Source: Anseranas semipalmata (lineage: Eukaryota > Chordata > Aves > Anseriformes > Anseranatidae). Taken from it: DNA of 64,000 bases. Shown piece after piece: positions 30,001 through 45,000 of the stretch. Below the pieces are notes generated by a model, which was not told where the DNA came from, searched no databases, and saw nothing but the letters and a program-made list of their open reading frames with translations. Numbering within the stretch: position 1 is the stretch's first letter; every line of letters starts with the position of its first letter. Both the position numbers and the translations under genes were made by a program. The stretch covers positions 465,727 to 529,726 of the forward strand of contig VXAA01005608.1 of NCBI GenBank assembly GCA_013399115.1. The letters are read 5' to 3'.

Positions 30001-33000
30001 TGTATCCCATCAGCAGGGAACATGAACTCTCATTACTGCTTTAGTTAGTTTTTTAGTCATTTGGCAGCATTTGCAAGTGAACTGCAAAGGTTCTAGCCCT
30101 ACTGAGTACCTAGAGGCTGTAAAGCAAAGCGGTTATGCACAAGGCCACAGGAAAGCAAAGATGAATCACTTTGCATGCCTATCCATTAGGATCACACTGT
30201 CTTTAGCACAGAACTCACCTTTTAATTTAACGCACTGGGTAAGCCCAATTAAGCTAGATAGTGAAGCTGAACATATGTTGAACAGTTTTTTTTGTCCATT
30301 CTCACTCCGTTATACTAGAAGTTGGAAAATATGTAATGAAAGAAGAAAAACTGCACTGGAGAATGGAATCTGACCCTGCCATTGCCCAAAAACTCTTGCA
30401 TGACACCAGAATGGTCACAAAAAAGTCTATTTCACAGGGAACAAAGACTGACAGGTGCTAATGTGCAAAATATGTGAATAGTTACATCTGTAAATGGAAC
30501 ATATACATTAGTATTATACAAGATTTACATACTAATGTTCAGTTATGGCAGCAGAAATTAATACTTTTTTTTTGTTTCAGGTTTTCATTTGTAAAACAGA
30601 AAGAATATTTCCCTTGTCTCAGTGGGGTGAAGAGGGCAGCAACTGAAGGGGCTGCTGAAGATAAGTATTTTAAAACTTTGCTCTACTTTAGAAGAAAGTA
30701 CCACATAAAGGGGCTTGAGGGAATTACTCTCTTTTTTGTTGTTTTGTTTTTAAACAATAAACAAGACTCAAGATAGCTGCTGATTTGTGACAGGAAAAGT
30801 TACCTACTCATTAAGCTATGGACAGCAAATGAGGCATGGAATCTATGGCACAGGTGAACCCTAGCAAAACTCTAGTTATGAATGAGGATTAAAGAAAGCA
30901 ACCCAAGTCAAAGTTTTATCCAGTGTCCCCTGTGAATAAAGCTTTCACATTTGTTCATGACCATAAGGTCAAAAGTAACCATTTAAAATAGACAGCATAA
31001 AATCAGTTATGTTACCTTTGCGTAGATGTTACGTTTTTTGGAAAAAACATTACAGTCACTTCTCGTTCTTCTCCGGGAAGAAGGAAGAGGTTGTCAGGTT
31101 CAACAGCAAAGCAGCTGTCCTGATTTGATGTCTGAAGGTGAGTGGGGGACAAGGGAGCGTTGGTTACTTAATTTAAAGGGAAGAAATATTTCCAGAACAT
31201 ATAACAAAATCTGGCTGTCCATCTGTTGTACATGCAGTTTGGATAACTTAAATACACCTGACAGCTTCAGAACTTTTTCATATCATCTTACACTAGTTAA
31301 ATTCTTCCAAAAGTTGGACAGCATAAATATCTCTAACAGAAGCATCTTAAGACATCAACTGTGTATACAACACTGAAAGAGCCACAAGGAGATTTAAAGA
31401 ATTGAATAGTAACTACCACATGGCAATGATACACTACTAGCTAAGTAACAGCACTAGCCTCAACATAGGGTACCAACCATTACTCATGTCACATTAACAT
31501 AAGATTTGTGATACTGGTCACGCATCCTATCTCCATGGGCTCTCTTCCAAGACATGATGCACTCACAGCCCTCTACTTTTCGTCATATACACACATGCAT
31601 ACAAATATATATAAAAATTAATAAATTACATAAATTATGTATAAAATTAATAANTTATATATATAAAAAAACTAAAATGGCACCTGACTGCTGCTGCTTT
31701 TGACCTCAAAGTGCTAGTTTCAAATGTGTTGTTACCTTTCAGTCTGGGACCATACTCTCCATGGATTTTCAGGCAACTTATAGTCAGGTAAAGAGAACAT
31801 ATATATACACCTGAAAAGAACTCAGCTTCGTACTTGATTTTGCAAGCTGTCCACAGAAAACTAATGCAGCTTTGTTAAAAATAAAAAAAATGTTTACAAG
31901 TGCTAATATTCCTATTTGTTCTAAAGGGATTTTACTTCACAAGCCAATTAACATCTGCTGTGTAGCGCAAGCTTCAGTACTTTTACATATTTGTTATAAG
32001 AAGTTTGTTAAAATCTATTTAAGATACATAAATAGCATATTTGTTAAAACAAATATAACTAAAGCTGAGCAACAAAATTCTCATCTGTTTTTTCCAATTA
32101 TACAAGCTAATCTCTTTGCTACCTTTCATTCTTTTTATCTAAACCTGTAAACCTTTTTATCAAGCCAGTTAAGCTAGGATCTCAAGACTTAGCTCTAGTT
32201 TTTTCCAAATACAACATTAATGGCACAGAACACATGATTTCAAGATGGATAAGCCAGCCTACCTTAACTTTCAAATATACACCAATGTTTCCAGCATTTT
32301 TCAATGGCAGCTGCTGTTTGGCTGTTGAACCCACACTAGTAGACAGATGTATTGTCTGGAAAAAGGGAAAGTGTGTATATATATGTATAAAAAAAATACA
32401 ATGTAGTATAAAAACAAACATATTACTAGAAGAAGTCGGCTAGGAGAAGCAAGCTGTTCTTAAAACATACTTTGTAAATACATGCAAACCTGCAAGTCCT
32501 TTGGAGCATGTATCCTCGCTGTTCCAGCTCTTGCTCGGAGACGAATACTTTTAATCACACTACTAGGTCCTGGACTATCCACTTCCACATCAACTCTTGC
32601 CAAGAATTCATCCGCTGGACCCAAGGAATCTACAAACAATTCCACGAATCACAAAACCAAGCAAGTCTGCTAGCAGCAGAGACCATTCCTATAGATACGC
32701 GTCTCAGTTCAGCTACCAATCGCCTTTACCCTCAAGTGAAGATATTAATATAAGTTCTCTATCACCCTGGCAACACACACACATACACAGGTAAAGTCTC
32801 ACAGGATCTTATTTAAAGATTTTTACCTTTCTGTCAAATGTTGCTGAAATTGTCTCCAAAGCAAACCAAAAAACCATACTAGCCAAACTAGTTGATACAC
32901 TATTTCCCTTAGGAAGCCAGGAAATTTTTTTTTTCCCCCAAACTTCTTAACTATATTGCAGTATTTTCTTAATTGATTACTTAATTCCTCTCAGCAAAAG

Positions 33001-36000
33001 GAATAGAGGGAATTCCACACAGCTTGAAGTAGATAACCACTTTGAACTGCCTGATATGGAAGTATAAATTCCCCTGTACTTATAGTTAATCTTAATGTCT
33101 TAATCTTGTCTTAATCTTTTAGATTAAGACATAGAAGTATGCCTTCTCCTTCAGGTACTAAAATTAAACAAAATACCTGAAATATTAGGACACAAACCAA
33201 AGACTGAATGTTTTGTTTCAAATTTGCAGCCTGTTTCTACAATTTTAACACATGCATACATTAAAAGTCAGATTTGTTTTAGTTAGAATGAAAATCAAAT
33301 TGCTATACCTGAACAAGAAATTTGTTTCTTAGGTGCATGGAACAGAACCCAAACTGTTACAGCTTCAGGATCCTGAAAAAGAAATTGGTTGACCCATCTT
33401 ATGGAGTGGATAGAATTACTGAAGATAAAAATAATAAAACTTGTAGCAATAAAACAACACTTGCTCAAATAGGCAGGCTCTGCAAAAATCATTACTGTGA
33501 ATTCGGGTATTCAGAACTCATTTCAGACAGTAACAGTAAGATTCAGTCAATCTGAACTACTCACTTGTCCATCATAGCTTGCATGGATCACGTGATTTAC
33601 AACTGATGGAGCTGCTGTCTGAGAAACTGCATCCATTTGGAGCGACTGCTCATTAGAAGGATTAACTGGTTCCTTGGAAAACGTGAAGCAACGCCAAGCT
33701 ACTGCATTCTGTCCACAAAATAAAGTTTTTAAAGTATTAAAACTGTTATTGTCACTAACAATAATACCAACTGACAAAACTGAGAAATGTAAGGCCATTT
33801 CTAAACAGTTTAACTAGTCTGGAAAAATAATCAAAGACTAGCCTGTAGTTTCAGCTGGTATGCTACAGTCCAGAAAACCCTCTAGAAATAGTTAGGAACC
33901 CTTCTGCAGTAAAAGGAGGCAATGGTTAGTGGAAGGCTTCAAGAAATTGGCTGTGCAAGGCCACACCTCACTAGTCACTGAGGTGATGATCCAACCGTAA
34001 TATAAGGCCAGTCCTTTCCCTGCCGTCCCTACATAAGGGAACAAGACAGCACAAAGAGCAGCCAGTCTAGCCGCTAACCCAAATCTGCATTGCCACAGAG
34101 ATGCAATATGAGCATATTGTAGCCTATAATGCAGGGTATTACTGCCCAGTGGGAGACAGAGTCCTGCTCTCACTCCTGCAGAGGAACATAGAACTTGTTA
34201 AACTTGCTGTGAAGCAAGGCTCCTTGTTTCAGTAGTCAGCTGTTTGAACAGCACCTTCCACTTGAATAGCGGAATAGAAACTACGTCTTCTCAAAAGGAA
34301 GGTTTAGGCAACACAATCCTTTTGCTATCTACTGCACTATTGTCTCGAATCAGGCAACAAAGGGGCAGCAGACTACAGCTGTGCTAATTTACAGAAGGGA
34401 AAAAAGAAAAAGGTTCAACTTTTCCCAGAAGCATTTCTGTTGGCATCAATAAAGCTAAATCAGATTACCACCCAGCGAAAATTTATTTTCTTACTAAATC
34501 TACATTTCTTGGTATTTTTACATCTAGTGTCAAGGGTATATTTCTTATTTACATATACCAAAAAGTGTTTTGGTATTGAAATACAGCATCACAAGAAGTT
34601 AGCTTTCACATACAAGAAGCTTACTGTACTTACGGCATTAATAATAAGTCTAATTGGCACAAAAGCATGGGTTTTGTTGATAAGTTTTAGTGGAAGAGCC
34701 TTCCAACTGCCAGAAGTCAAGTCACCAAAATCCAGATAATCTTGTTTTCCTGTTTCCACCTGGTTTTAAGGCAAAGCAGAATTTATAAGGAAGGAAAACC
34801 TCCAAAATGCACCAGCATACAAAAACTGCAGGAAACTAAGGATGCTGTGTCAGCTGTAACATTTTAGCTAGTTAAACTCCAGGAAAATAACTGAAGTTAA
34901 TTTTGTTTGTATAAAAACAGAATGTTGTGATCTGCAGCAAAATACAGCTTTTGGTACATTTTCCCATCTCGATAATATAACAAGATATGTAGAGATATAG
35001 TGTATGGTTTACTTTTAATTTAAAAATGAAGCACATTTGAATGAAGAACATGGACAACAATGGATTTTGTCAAACTACTGATGAAAATCACATTAAAAGT
35101 TAAACTCAAATTTACAGAAGAATGAAAATATTATATCTATTCATATATATTCAACTAGAATATCATTAAAATTTGTTTAAAATGTTTACTTAGACCAAGA
35201 AAGCTAACAGATCAGCTTAAGATGAAAAAAACCTGCCAGCTGTGGTTAACATATTGAAAATTTGACTTTTGTCAGCGAGGTCACAGACAACCACATAATT
35301 TGCTGAGACACCTCCAAAAGTAGCATCATGCACACTTCCGCCTGACCAGACACTTAAGTTTACAACCACATAAATCCAAATTTAATTCTTGGAGTTAATA
35401 CCATACTGTCTCCCATCCAGTTGTTCTTTATAGTAAGACAGAAGACAAAGAAAGCATTCCATACACCTATTTACTTGTAATTATGAATTAGTCTGAAAGA
35501 AAATACTCTCTACAACCATAAGCCGAAAGGAATAACTAACCATGATAAAACCCACTTCATGTAATTAAAAAAATAAAAAAATAAAACTTACAATTGGAAT
35601 GCTTTTTACTATGTTTTAATGCTAAATGATGTCCAACATAGCAGATAATGTATCCTGAGAAAGCATTAGATGTCAAAGATCTCATCCATTCTTTTAATAA
35701 TGAAAAAGTAGTACCTTTTATTATTTTCAGACAGTTGCATAATAATTCTTCATGTCAAGCTAGGTACTCTTCTACAATTAAAGCTTCTTAAGTAGTTACA
35801 AGCTTGTAATAAATATTCTCTTATATTCCTTACCCATTCCAAACATAAGAAATTCTAGGTTCCTTGGATGAACAACCTCACTTTCCTATTGTTTCTCAGT
35901 GTCATTAAACTATTCATAAAATACCAATTAAAAAAACACAACTGGCTACTTACTTCTAAATTAGGATTTTCAGCAACTGCTGTCAAAACTACCCTACTTG

Positions 36001-39000
36001 CCAAAGCTTCTGCCTGAACAATTGTCTCGGCATCTGCAGAAACTGGCCAAGATGAAACACTGAGAATACACTGAAAGATCCCTGAATGACAGGGTAAGAA
36101 AAGTATTTTCAGGTCATCAGTAGAATGAGGTCCTGTAATTGTTTTGTTCTTGAACACAAGACATTGATATTTTGCAGGATCCACCTGAAAAACAAAATTC
36201 TGTCAATTTCAACAAGCCTTTAGCTGGAGAACAGTTTCTTTCAAAATGTCATCTGGCACCATTGTTCAGCACAGACATCTTGTATATGTTTTTGTTCCAT
36301 ATTAATTATTGCATCATCATAATTATGCTCCACTTCCAACTCACTCAACTGTAGGTTTTTGCTTTAGATAAGACAGCCTGAAAGTTGCTGGGATTTCTTT
36401 CCAGCATCTAGTGGAAGATTAACATTGGGATTATAGTATTTATTATATCTGAAAATGAATTTATAATTACAGTCCTGATTTTGAAAACAAAAAAAATCAG
36501 CAAAATAAATAACTAAAACCAATTTTACTTGGTGCTTTTGGCCATCAAAGATGCGAGGAAGAGGTGTGAGGGAAGAGTAAGGGAAAGGTTGATAGGACAG
36601 AGATCACCAGTAAATCCTAGTTTAAATGCCTTAAAGTTTCTGTTGAACATATTCATAAATAATTTTCAAGCAGGAGCGACTGTCTGCAAGTCATACGTAG
36701 TGTATCTTACAGGTAACCTGACTGAAAAAAGTTGAATTTTTGTTATACTGTGCAGCAAACAAATTAAACATATATATTTCTTCATGGAAATAATTGAGAT
36801 GTGACTGTCCATTGTAAAGTAATTTCATGAAAAAAGTCACCTCCTGGTACAACAGAATCTGAAGTTTGAGGAGTTGCATAAGGGCCTCATGACACTGAAC
36901 AATTAGGAAAATATATGTAAGAAAAAAGAACTAACTTTCATATACGTATACATCTATACATACACAAACAGACTTGTGGATTAGTGATTTTTTTTTTTTT
37001 TTTTAAAGAGAAAATATTCAGAGGAAATGACAACAAAACCAGAGGTTATTCTCCTGGAAAGATATGTGCTACATCTGCTAGAAAAAACATACCAAGAAAT
37101 GATGTTGTGGAGAATGCTTATACATTACTGCTTGTAACTCTCACAAAATGAATTATTGTCCATTATCTCTTATTAAAAAGGACCACCAAACAAGAACAGC
37201 AAGAAGTAGATTAAAAAAAGTCAAAAAAGCAGTACTGAATAGAATCTACAACCGAACTTAACTGTGGACATCACTATACAATTTCAAAAGATTGGCAAGA
37301 ACGGTCCACCAGGAACTAACAAGAGCAGAAGTAACACCTAGCTCATAAGTTCCCAAGTATCCAACTGTGAGGAGCTCAAAGCATACTGCTTGTCCTGTTG
37401 CCGTATTCTTCTCTATGAAGAGCATTCATCAGTGGAGGAAACAGCACTGATAGACTTTTAATCTAAGTCACTCTCATGTTCTTGAGATCTTTCCTGTCTG
37501 GAACTATCACTGTGCTGGCAGAAGTAGATGGAATATGTCCAAGATGTCCAATCTATGGCCCACAAGATTCATATAACTCACAGCCAGCTAGCTTGAAGCC
37601 CGCTCCAAATCTTCCTTATTCTGTCACATGAGATCTAGTGATTTTGAGAAAATGGGAGCAAACTCCACAAACTGTTTTAGAAACCATCCCCAGAGAGGAC
37701 CATTGCTGCATTTCTAGGGCTAACTTTTCTTCCACACAAAGGTGGGAACGAATAAGCAGTAAGTTCAAACCTACCACAATTTATACATGTAAAATAATTT
37801 TGAAGTCAATCCATCATGTGGTACTTGCCCCCTACTATTCCTACTCACTGGAATCAATCAGATGGCCTGCCTGAAAGAGGGTACCACTGCTTCTGTTTAT
37901 CTTAACTATAAAATGGAAAGAACTTACGATTCTTTACAGAGGGCTCTAATTTTATAGTATGACATCTCATAAGGTTACGGTATTATGCTTATAACTTTAT
38001 TACAAAAATTCTTACCTTTTCCCCATTTACTGAAATACTGAGTATTCCAATGCTGACCTGCAGCCACCGTTCAGTTGGGTTAAAAATGCCAAGAGTGGTC
38101 TGTGATGCAATTCCCACGCAACAAGCATTAGGGAACTTCAGCTCTTCTGGTACTTTTACGTGTCCTTAGGAAGAAAGTATGCTACTGTTAGCTCCCAGTA
38201 TCCACAAGCACATCAGCACTCAGGCTGTCACCACATCAAGTTTGTAAACCCATTTGACAAATGCATCCTTGTATCAAGAAAATGTTCAACTCCTACAGTT
38301 TTCGTAAGAACATTTTCCACAAGCCTGATACTCAGGATCTTAATCAATTATTTCTTATTTGCATGTTACTTGGAATTTGAGTGTCACAAACCAAAATATT
38401 CGTGGAAATATTACATCCCATGCAGTCACTAACCCATGAAGTGTGTGTACACACATACACACACATCCCTTATATAAAATACTCAGGTTGCACAGTTTAA
38501 TCAGTACTAGCCTAAATGACAAAATACAAGCATCAATATTACAACTTCTTTAGGACATTTAACATGACCAAAAAGTATCTTTTTCCCCCTCTACTATAGT
38601 AGAACTGCTGCTTAAAAAGCTGTTTTGGCAACCTTTTGCTACAGAAAATACTGAGTGCTCTTAGAGTAGATTTTTACTGTGGAAATGCTTCCATCAAATG
38701 TCATTGCCAAATCGAAAAGAAATCCTAATGCAAGTATTTTATTTCCAGGAGCTCCTTACTTCTACACTATTCAAAATAACTCTTTTAGAGGAATTGCAAC
38801 ATTATAATGACAACCCAACACAAAGTGAAGTAAGAGTTCTCTGGCATGCTGAAGATCAATCATCCACAAACCCACTAATGGGTATTCACGTCAAATTACA
38901 AATTTGACTTCTCAGTTAGAAAGACATGTGCACAACTTCACCTGGAGTAAAGTTTTAGTTACTTGAGTAATACGTTTTATTTTTAAAGTCATACATTCTT

Positions 39001-42000
39001 ATTCACCCTCCAAAAACAGAATATTCGAACACAAGCACGAAGGTAAAAATATAAACTAAGAGTAGCATCACTGGAATTTAATTTCAAGTTCAAAAAGTCA
39101 AATTTGCCAAAAATCAAAGTCTAGACTACACAGATATTCAGAGAAGTTCAAAAATAAGTAAAAGAAGCCAGCAATTGGCAATGAAGGCAATGAATCATAG
39201 GCAATGAGTAAGACTGTTCAAGGCAATGAATAAGACTGTTCAAGCTTTACTATTTTACAATGCATTAACAAGATCAAAGGTTTGGAACAATCAATAAAAC
39301 AGAAAATAACCTATAGACTATTACAAATGCAAACCTTCAGCCCCACTGTCTTGCCATTTCATCTCTAAGAATTAACTAGAAAAAAAAAAACAGAAAAACA
39401 ACTGAAGAGATCATAGATTAAAAAAAAAAATCTGAGGTGAAATAATTTGCAGTGCTTTGGTCTAGAGGTAAGTCAAGACATAGAGAAACAGCAGAAAGCA
39501 CAGAAGGTGCTTGGCAGCTTTTCTTTCCCCTTTATAACCAGAAAACAGCTTAAGACCTCCACTCTCTTCCTAGGATTTTTCAGCTTAGCTGGCTGTTAAT
39601 ACGAAGTTAAGCTACAGACAGAAATGCCTTCTACTTTCCAGCTAAAATACAACTGAATTTCCAGAGCATGACTTCTTTTGCCTAGTAAAGACTAGGACTA
39701 GGACATCTCTTCCTTGAAACAAAGACAGTGCCAGATATTTTAAACAAACACAAAAGCACCGAATGCTGAAGAAGAATGCTGAAATCTAGCCTCCTCTGAC
39801 TATGAAAAATACCTTTTAAGACCATTAGGAGGACTATAAGAATAGGCATTACATTTAGAAAACATGATTAAATAAGGAAAATTAATAATACCATTTTTAA
39901 AAATATCAAAGCTTACATAAAGAATAATTGCGATTACACTTAGTATACTGTCACCTTAATTTTATTTACTAGTCTTTACATAATAATTTTAGCCATTCTT
40001 GTCCACAGCTATATTTTCAGCATACTTTTAAAAAGCCTTACCAAGACCAGGTGACATCGAAAAGTCCCACTCATTTCTGCCAGTTCCAAGAGGTTGTCCA
40101 GCATATGATTTTACATTTAATATATTCTTGTTCCAGGAAGCAGAGTGTGGATTACAAAGTGAAGCTGCACCCAAAGAGCCAGGACCAATATTTGAACCTA
40201 AAGGAATTCCTACTGGAACTGGATTCTCCACATGTCCTGCTGGGATACTAGAGCAAGGAAGCCCTGCTGGAAGACCAAAACCTGCAGAGTTGCAGCCATG
40301 AAACCGAGACAAAACTGTATTTCCAGCAGATGGTATATTTCCCAGATGCTGTTGTGCAAATGGAGGTGTTGCAAGAGAATGTCCTGTAAGCAACGTGGGA
40401 ACAGAAGAAATTGCTTGACTTTCAGAGGTAGTGACGTGGGACTTAAAGCTTGAAATAGGAATATACTGTTCACCAGACGAGTTTTGATTTAATGGAATAT
40501 AAGTTCTTAATCCAGGATATACAGGTAATGTATTTAAGGATGGTAATCCTTGTCTCTGTGCTTTGTTTGTATGATCCTGCCACACTTCTGCATCAACATT
40601 AACAGAAAGTGGCTGAAAGATGCAAAATTTACTTGATAAAGCTGAATTAACAGGGTCTAACTCTTTATGATTTGCTGCTACATTTGAAGGAATAGATGCA
40701 AGCTGCTTTTCATTCTTTGGTAAACCTTCCTTGGACAGTTCTTGGCCCTGTACTTCATCTTCAAGTTTTCTTTTAATAGCTGCAAGTTCATTTTCTTCTG
40801 ATTTCTGATCAACACTAAACAGTACTCCTTTTCGGTTTCTTTGACACAAGTAGTCTTCTAGATTTTCGTTTGTATGTTCCTGTGAAGGAGTTGGGCTGGC
40901 CCGAATTATTGTTGTGCTCAGTTCACTTGCATTTTCACTCTAGTAAACAAATATAACATAAAATATTATTACAAATATTACAAATTTTAGAAAAGCAAAT
41001 AGGGTTAATAAGACCCTAATACTGGTATTGGCATCCAACTTAAGTGATCAAGTTTGTCAAGTCTTGTCTGAAGCTTTGCTTTTGTAACATCTGTGGCTCT
41101 TCACCTTGAAAAAGAAAACCTGTTACTTCAGCCTGTTTGCTATCTGAAGTCACATCTAAGTAGGCGTACTGCATCTGCTTGGGATGGAGTTAATTTTCTT
41201 CATAGCAGCCCCTATGGTGCTATGTTTTGGATCTTTGGTGAAAACAGTGTTGATAATACACTGATGTTTCCAGCTACTGCTGAGCAGTGCTTACACAGAG
41301 TCAAGGCCTTTTTTGTTTCTCACTCCACCACACCAGCGAGGAGGCTGAGGGTGGGCAAGAAGCTGGGAGGGAACACAGTCAGGACAGCCAACCAAAACTT
41401 ACCAAAGATATATTCCATACCATAATATCACACTCAGCAATAAAACCATGGGACATTTTTTCCCCAAAGTACCTGTTTCTCGGAGACTGCCTGGGCATTA
41501 GTCTGCTGCTGGTGAGTGATTGCTTTTGCATTGCTTATATTCCCCCCCTTTCACTTATTAAACTGCCTTTATGTAGACCCCCCCCACACACACACACACA
41601 TTTGCCCTTCCAGTTATCTCCTCAATCCTGCTGGGGGTGACTGAGCAAGCAACTGGGTGGGGGCTTAGCCACCAGCTGTGGTCAACCCACCATACGAGGC
41701 ATTACCACCAGAAGAACGCTCTGCTCTCCGAAGTTACCATCAACTAAAGTAACTTCCACAAGACCAAAAATGTTTGGCTTCCTATGATTTTATGAAGTCA
41801 TTCTGTTGGAAACTAACTGTACGATGAAGAAAAGAAATGCAGCAGATTCGTGAACTGACAGGTTCATAGATATTATCATTCCAAATTTAAAAAAAAAAAA
41901 AAAAAAATTTTCTTATTTATTGTGTTTAGATCCAATATCAGTCAATCCTAAATAGCAACATCCAAGCACAGTATAGATCATTTCTCTCCCTATTCTTTAT

Positions 42001-45000
42001 GACTTCTTTGAATAATGATGAATTACTTACTCAGGTTTGTTTCTCCTAACAACAAATGAGAATTCCTGAGTATTAGGAGTCCACTAACAAAAAGCGGATT
42101 TGGTTCTGTATCAAACCAGGTTTCTTTGTAAAAGCTAATGATCTAGAAGCAGTAAGTTACAGTAATACAATAGCAGAGAGATTTGTTGAGAACGACAACA
42201 AAAAAAAAGCCTCCACTGAAGACATCCTTGCCAGCTTTTTAAGAAAAAAAATAAAGCTGAAGGGCCCTGAACCAAATCATTAATCAAAAAGGATGCGTCT
42301 GAAATGCATGCAAATGCACTGATCCAAAGACTCTCCTTGTGCATTAACACAAAGAAATCATTCAAGCCCAGAGACCTTCCATTTTGGCAGGTATGCATGG
42401 TAAGGTGGAACAAGCCTCATCCTCGATTCTTCCTCGTCCCAGAGTTAAGTATATCCAGATCACCAATTCCATTTTCAAAAATGGAGTTCCAAAATAATTT
42501 CAAGAAGTTTCAGACGATACTAGACAGCGTGGTATCAAAGGAATCAGACGCCTCCTCAGGACAGGTACAAAAGTAGCTTTTAAGCACAGATGAGATGAAT
42601 ATCTCTCAGCATAAAAGACTATTAACCAAAAGGAATGAAGTAACACTGCAGCCTGCCACAGACTTATAAATGTACTCATTAGTACAAATGTTAAACTTTG
42701 GAAAAGTACTTGAGGATCTCCTTGCTGAACCATCCTGGGCAATAAAGACTACTCAAACTGTAACATCTCTTCAAGACAGAGGAGCAAACTAGTATGCAGC
42801 CAGTTACATCAAAGCATTAAGAACCATCTGTGTGTGCGAGATGACAGGAATCTAGAACCAAAAGTACTTCAAACATGAAACAGACCCAAGAGCTGATGCT
42901 ATGCTAGCATGTACTACAAGTAAACATCCATAAATTGATTCCTTCCTACAGGACTTTGATTCTGACCAGAAACATCACGATGGAGAACAGATACTCCCTG
43001 TGTAACTAGAGCAACTAAACTCAGAACAAAATGCCCTATAGGCCAGAACACGCTGTTCCTTCTTCCTGATGCTTTTGGCATGAAGGAACTTTGCTGCTGG
43101 TACTCCTGTAGGAGGAAGAGAAGGCTTCATTAAGCTTTCACTAGCTATGAGTCCTGGTTAGCCTCACCTCCTGCAAATGAAAAAAATGCATAGTAGAATG
43201 TTTCTATTGCTTCTGTTAGAGTAATCCACAACTAATACAGACATTACAAAAATGATACTACTCAAATTTCCAATGGGATGGATGCTATCAGAGAGGTTTT
43301 CAGCTTTTGTTTGTTTTAAAGTTCCATCCACTTTTTCAAACATTTTGGAGCAGGGAGGCATAGCAAAGATTCCAGGTTCCAAGGAACCCATGGGCTGAGA
43401 TAAAAGAATACTAACGATCTTAATCAGCAGAAGACTGAGTAGTGATACTTTTTGTTCAGACTTGCAGAGTACACTTTTTGCTAAAGCAGTAAGAACAGTC
43501 AGAACGATTGTCAGAGGTAGATAAATGGTGGTTTCACTCCTGAAATCGTTTAGGGAAAATTAAAGCTAAAATATGAATTTATAAACATTTCTCAGGGTGT
43601 GGGGGAAGGGAAGTATTCTTCCCAGAAGAAGCTGAGCAGAAAGGGAGCTTCAGGGATGACAAAAGCAGATATAGATCCTGCACACTGCTACTGGAATACT
43701 GCACTGTGTTCCAACTCAACAAGCAATTAGTAAAAATGCAAGGGAAAAAATACACCAAGCCTAACTTTTTATTTTTAATTTTTAAAGTTAATAGTTATTT
43801 GAATGTTTTACCATGTTTACATCACTAGGGTTTGTGATTCATCAAAATCTATTTCAGAATTTAAATTTCTGAAAACTCAGGTGTGGGCGAGAGAAAAGGG
43901 AGAAGCAGAATACCTTTTGCCTATGCACAGTATGTACTAAGCTGTTCTGAAACCCTTAAGGCTTTTCTGATGAACTGTTAAAAATTATTTTGACCATTTA
44001 AGGGTTCATTTTGGGAGGTGAGTTTTTTTAAGAAAGGGAATTAATACATAATTACAGATCAAGATTTCCTTACCCAGTGTGTCTCTGGATCATGCATTAC
44101 AGCTGTGTTTTTAAGTGTACTGTCAGATGCAGAGACATATGTTAATCTGCTCATGCTAGGGCTTGAGTAAACTGACTGAGGTAGCATACTCTCCTTGCCA
44201 GAAGATTTTGGATAATGCGACGTGCAAGTAAAATCAGCTTCAGACCTGAAAAACAGATTCAAAGTATGTCAGTATTATAATACATTTCTAATGATACACC
44301 CAAGAAAATGAATGCTGCACGTATGACTATACTATTTTAAAATCAACCTACTTTGCCATTCTGCTTACTACAGTTGATAGAAATGAAAAATCAGCTATCA
44401 AATAACCTTTACAAGTTCTGGCTTTGATGTACATGAAACTCATTTTCATTAAACATAAGTTCATAAAGCAAAGCATCAGAGTTCCACAACTGAACTCAGA
44501 TGCTAGGGTCATAGAAAGAACACAACAACTTATTAAAAGAAAAAAAAAATCTGTATACTTGTATCTAATTAGATAAAAGAATGCCCAATGAAATCATTCA
44601 ACATCCCAGACACAGCATATTGATATTTCCTATTCATTGCTGAGATTCTCTTCATTTCATACACATGAAAATATAGGTTCTCTGCACATTTTGTCAAACA
44701 AGAGTAGTAAAATGAAAACAATTAAAGTCATTGACAATTTTATTCGGAAATAAAACACGTGCATAAACAAACATAATTCTGCAGTTTTTAACTTCTGAGA
44801 AATGCCAAACAGCCTGTAATTCTAAGGCCATGTACAACATGCTAACTGTAGTTAAATATCAAGCAGTGAACTTAAGAAGCTAAGGCAAACAAATCAATAC
44901 CTCTTCTTTTCAGGACAGTATACATAGCCACTGGCTACTGGCCATAGTATATGTTTAAGACTACACAACAGACTTGGTTGTAATCCTATAATTTATATAG

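Noticed and set aside
30071..30373. 100-codon plus-strand frame
   Set aside because: Intronic, no family resemblance, no splice or promoter context.
41287..41640. 117-codon plus-strand frame
   Set aside because: Entirely inside the LTR-like repeat and its CA tract; not protein-like.
42304..42576. 90-codon plus-strand frame
   Set aside because: Intronic and unrecognised; no supporting context.
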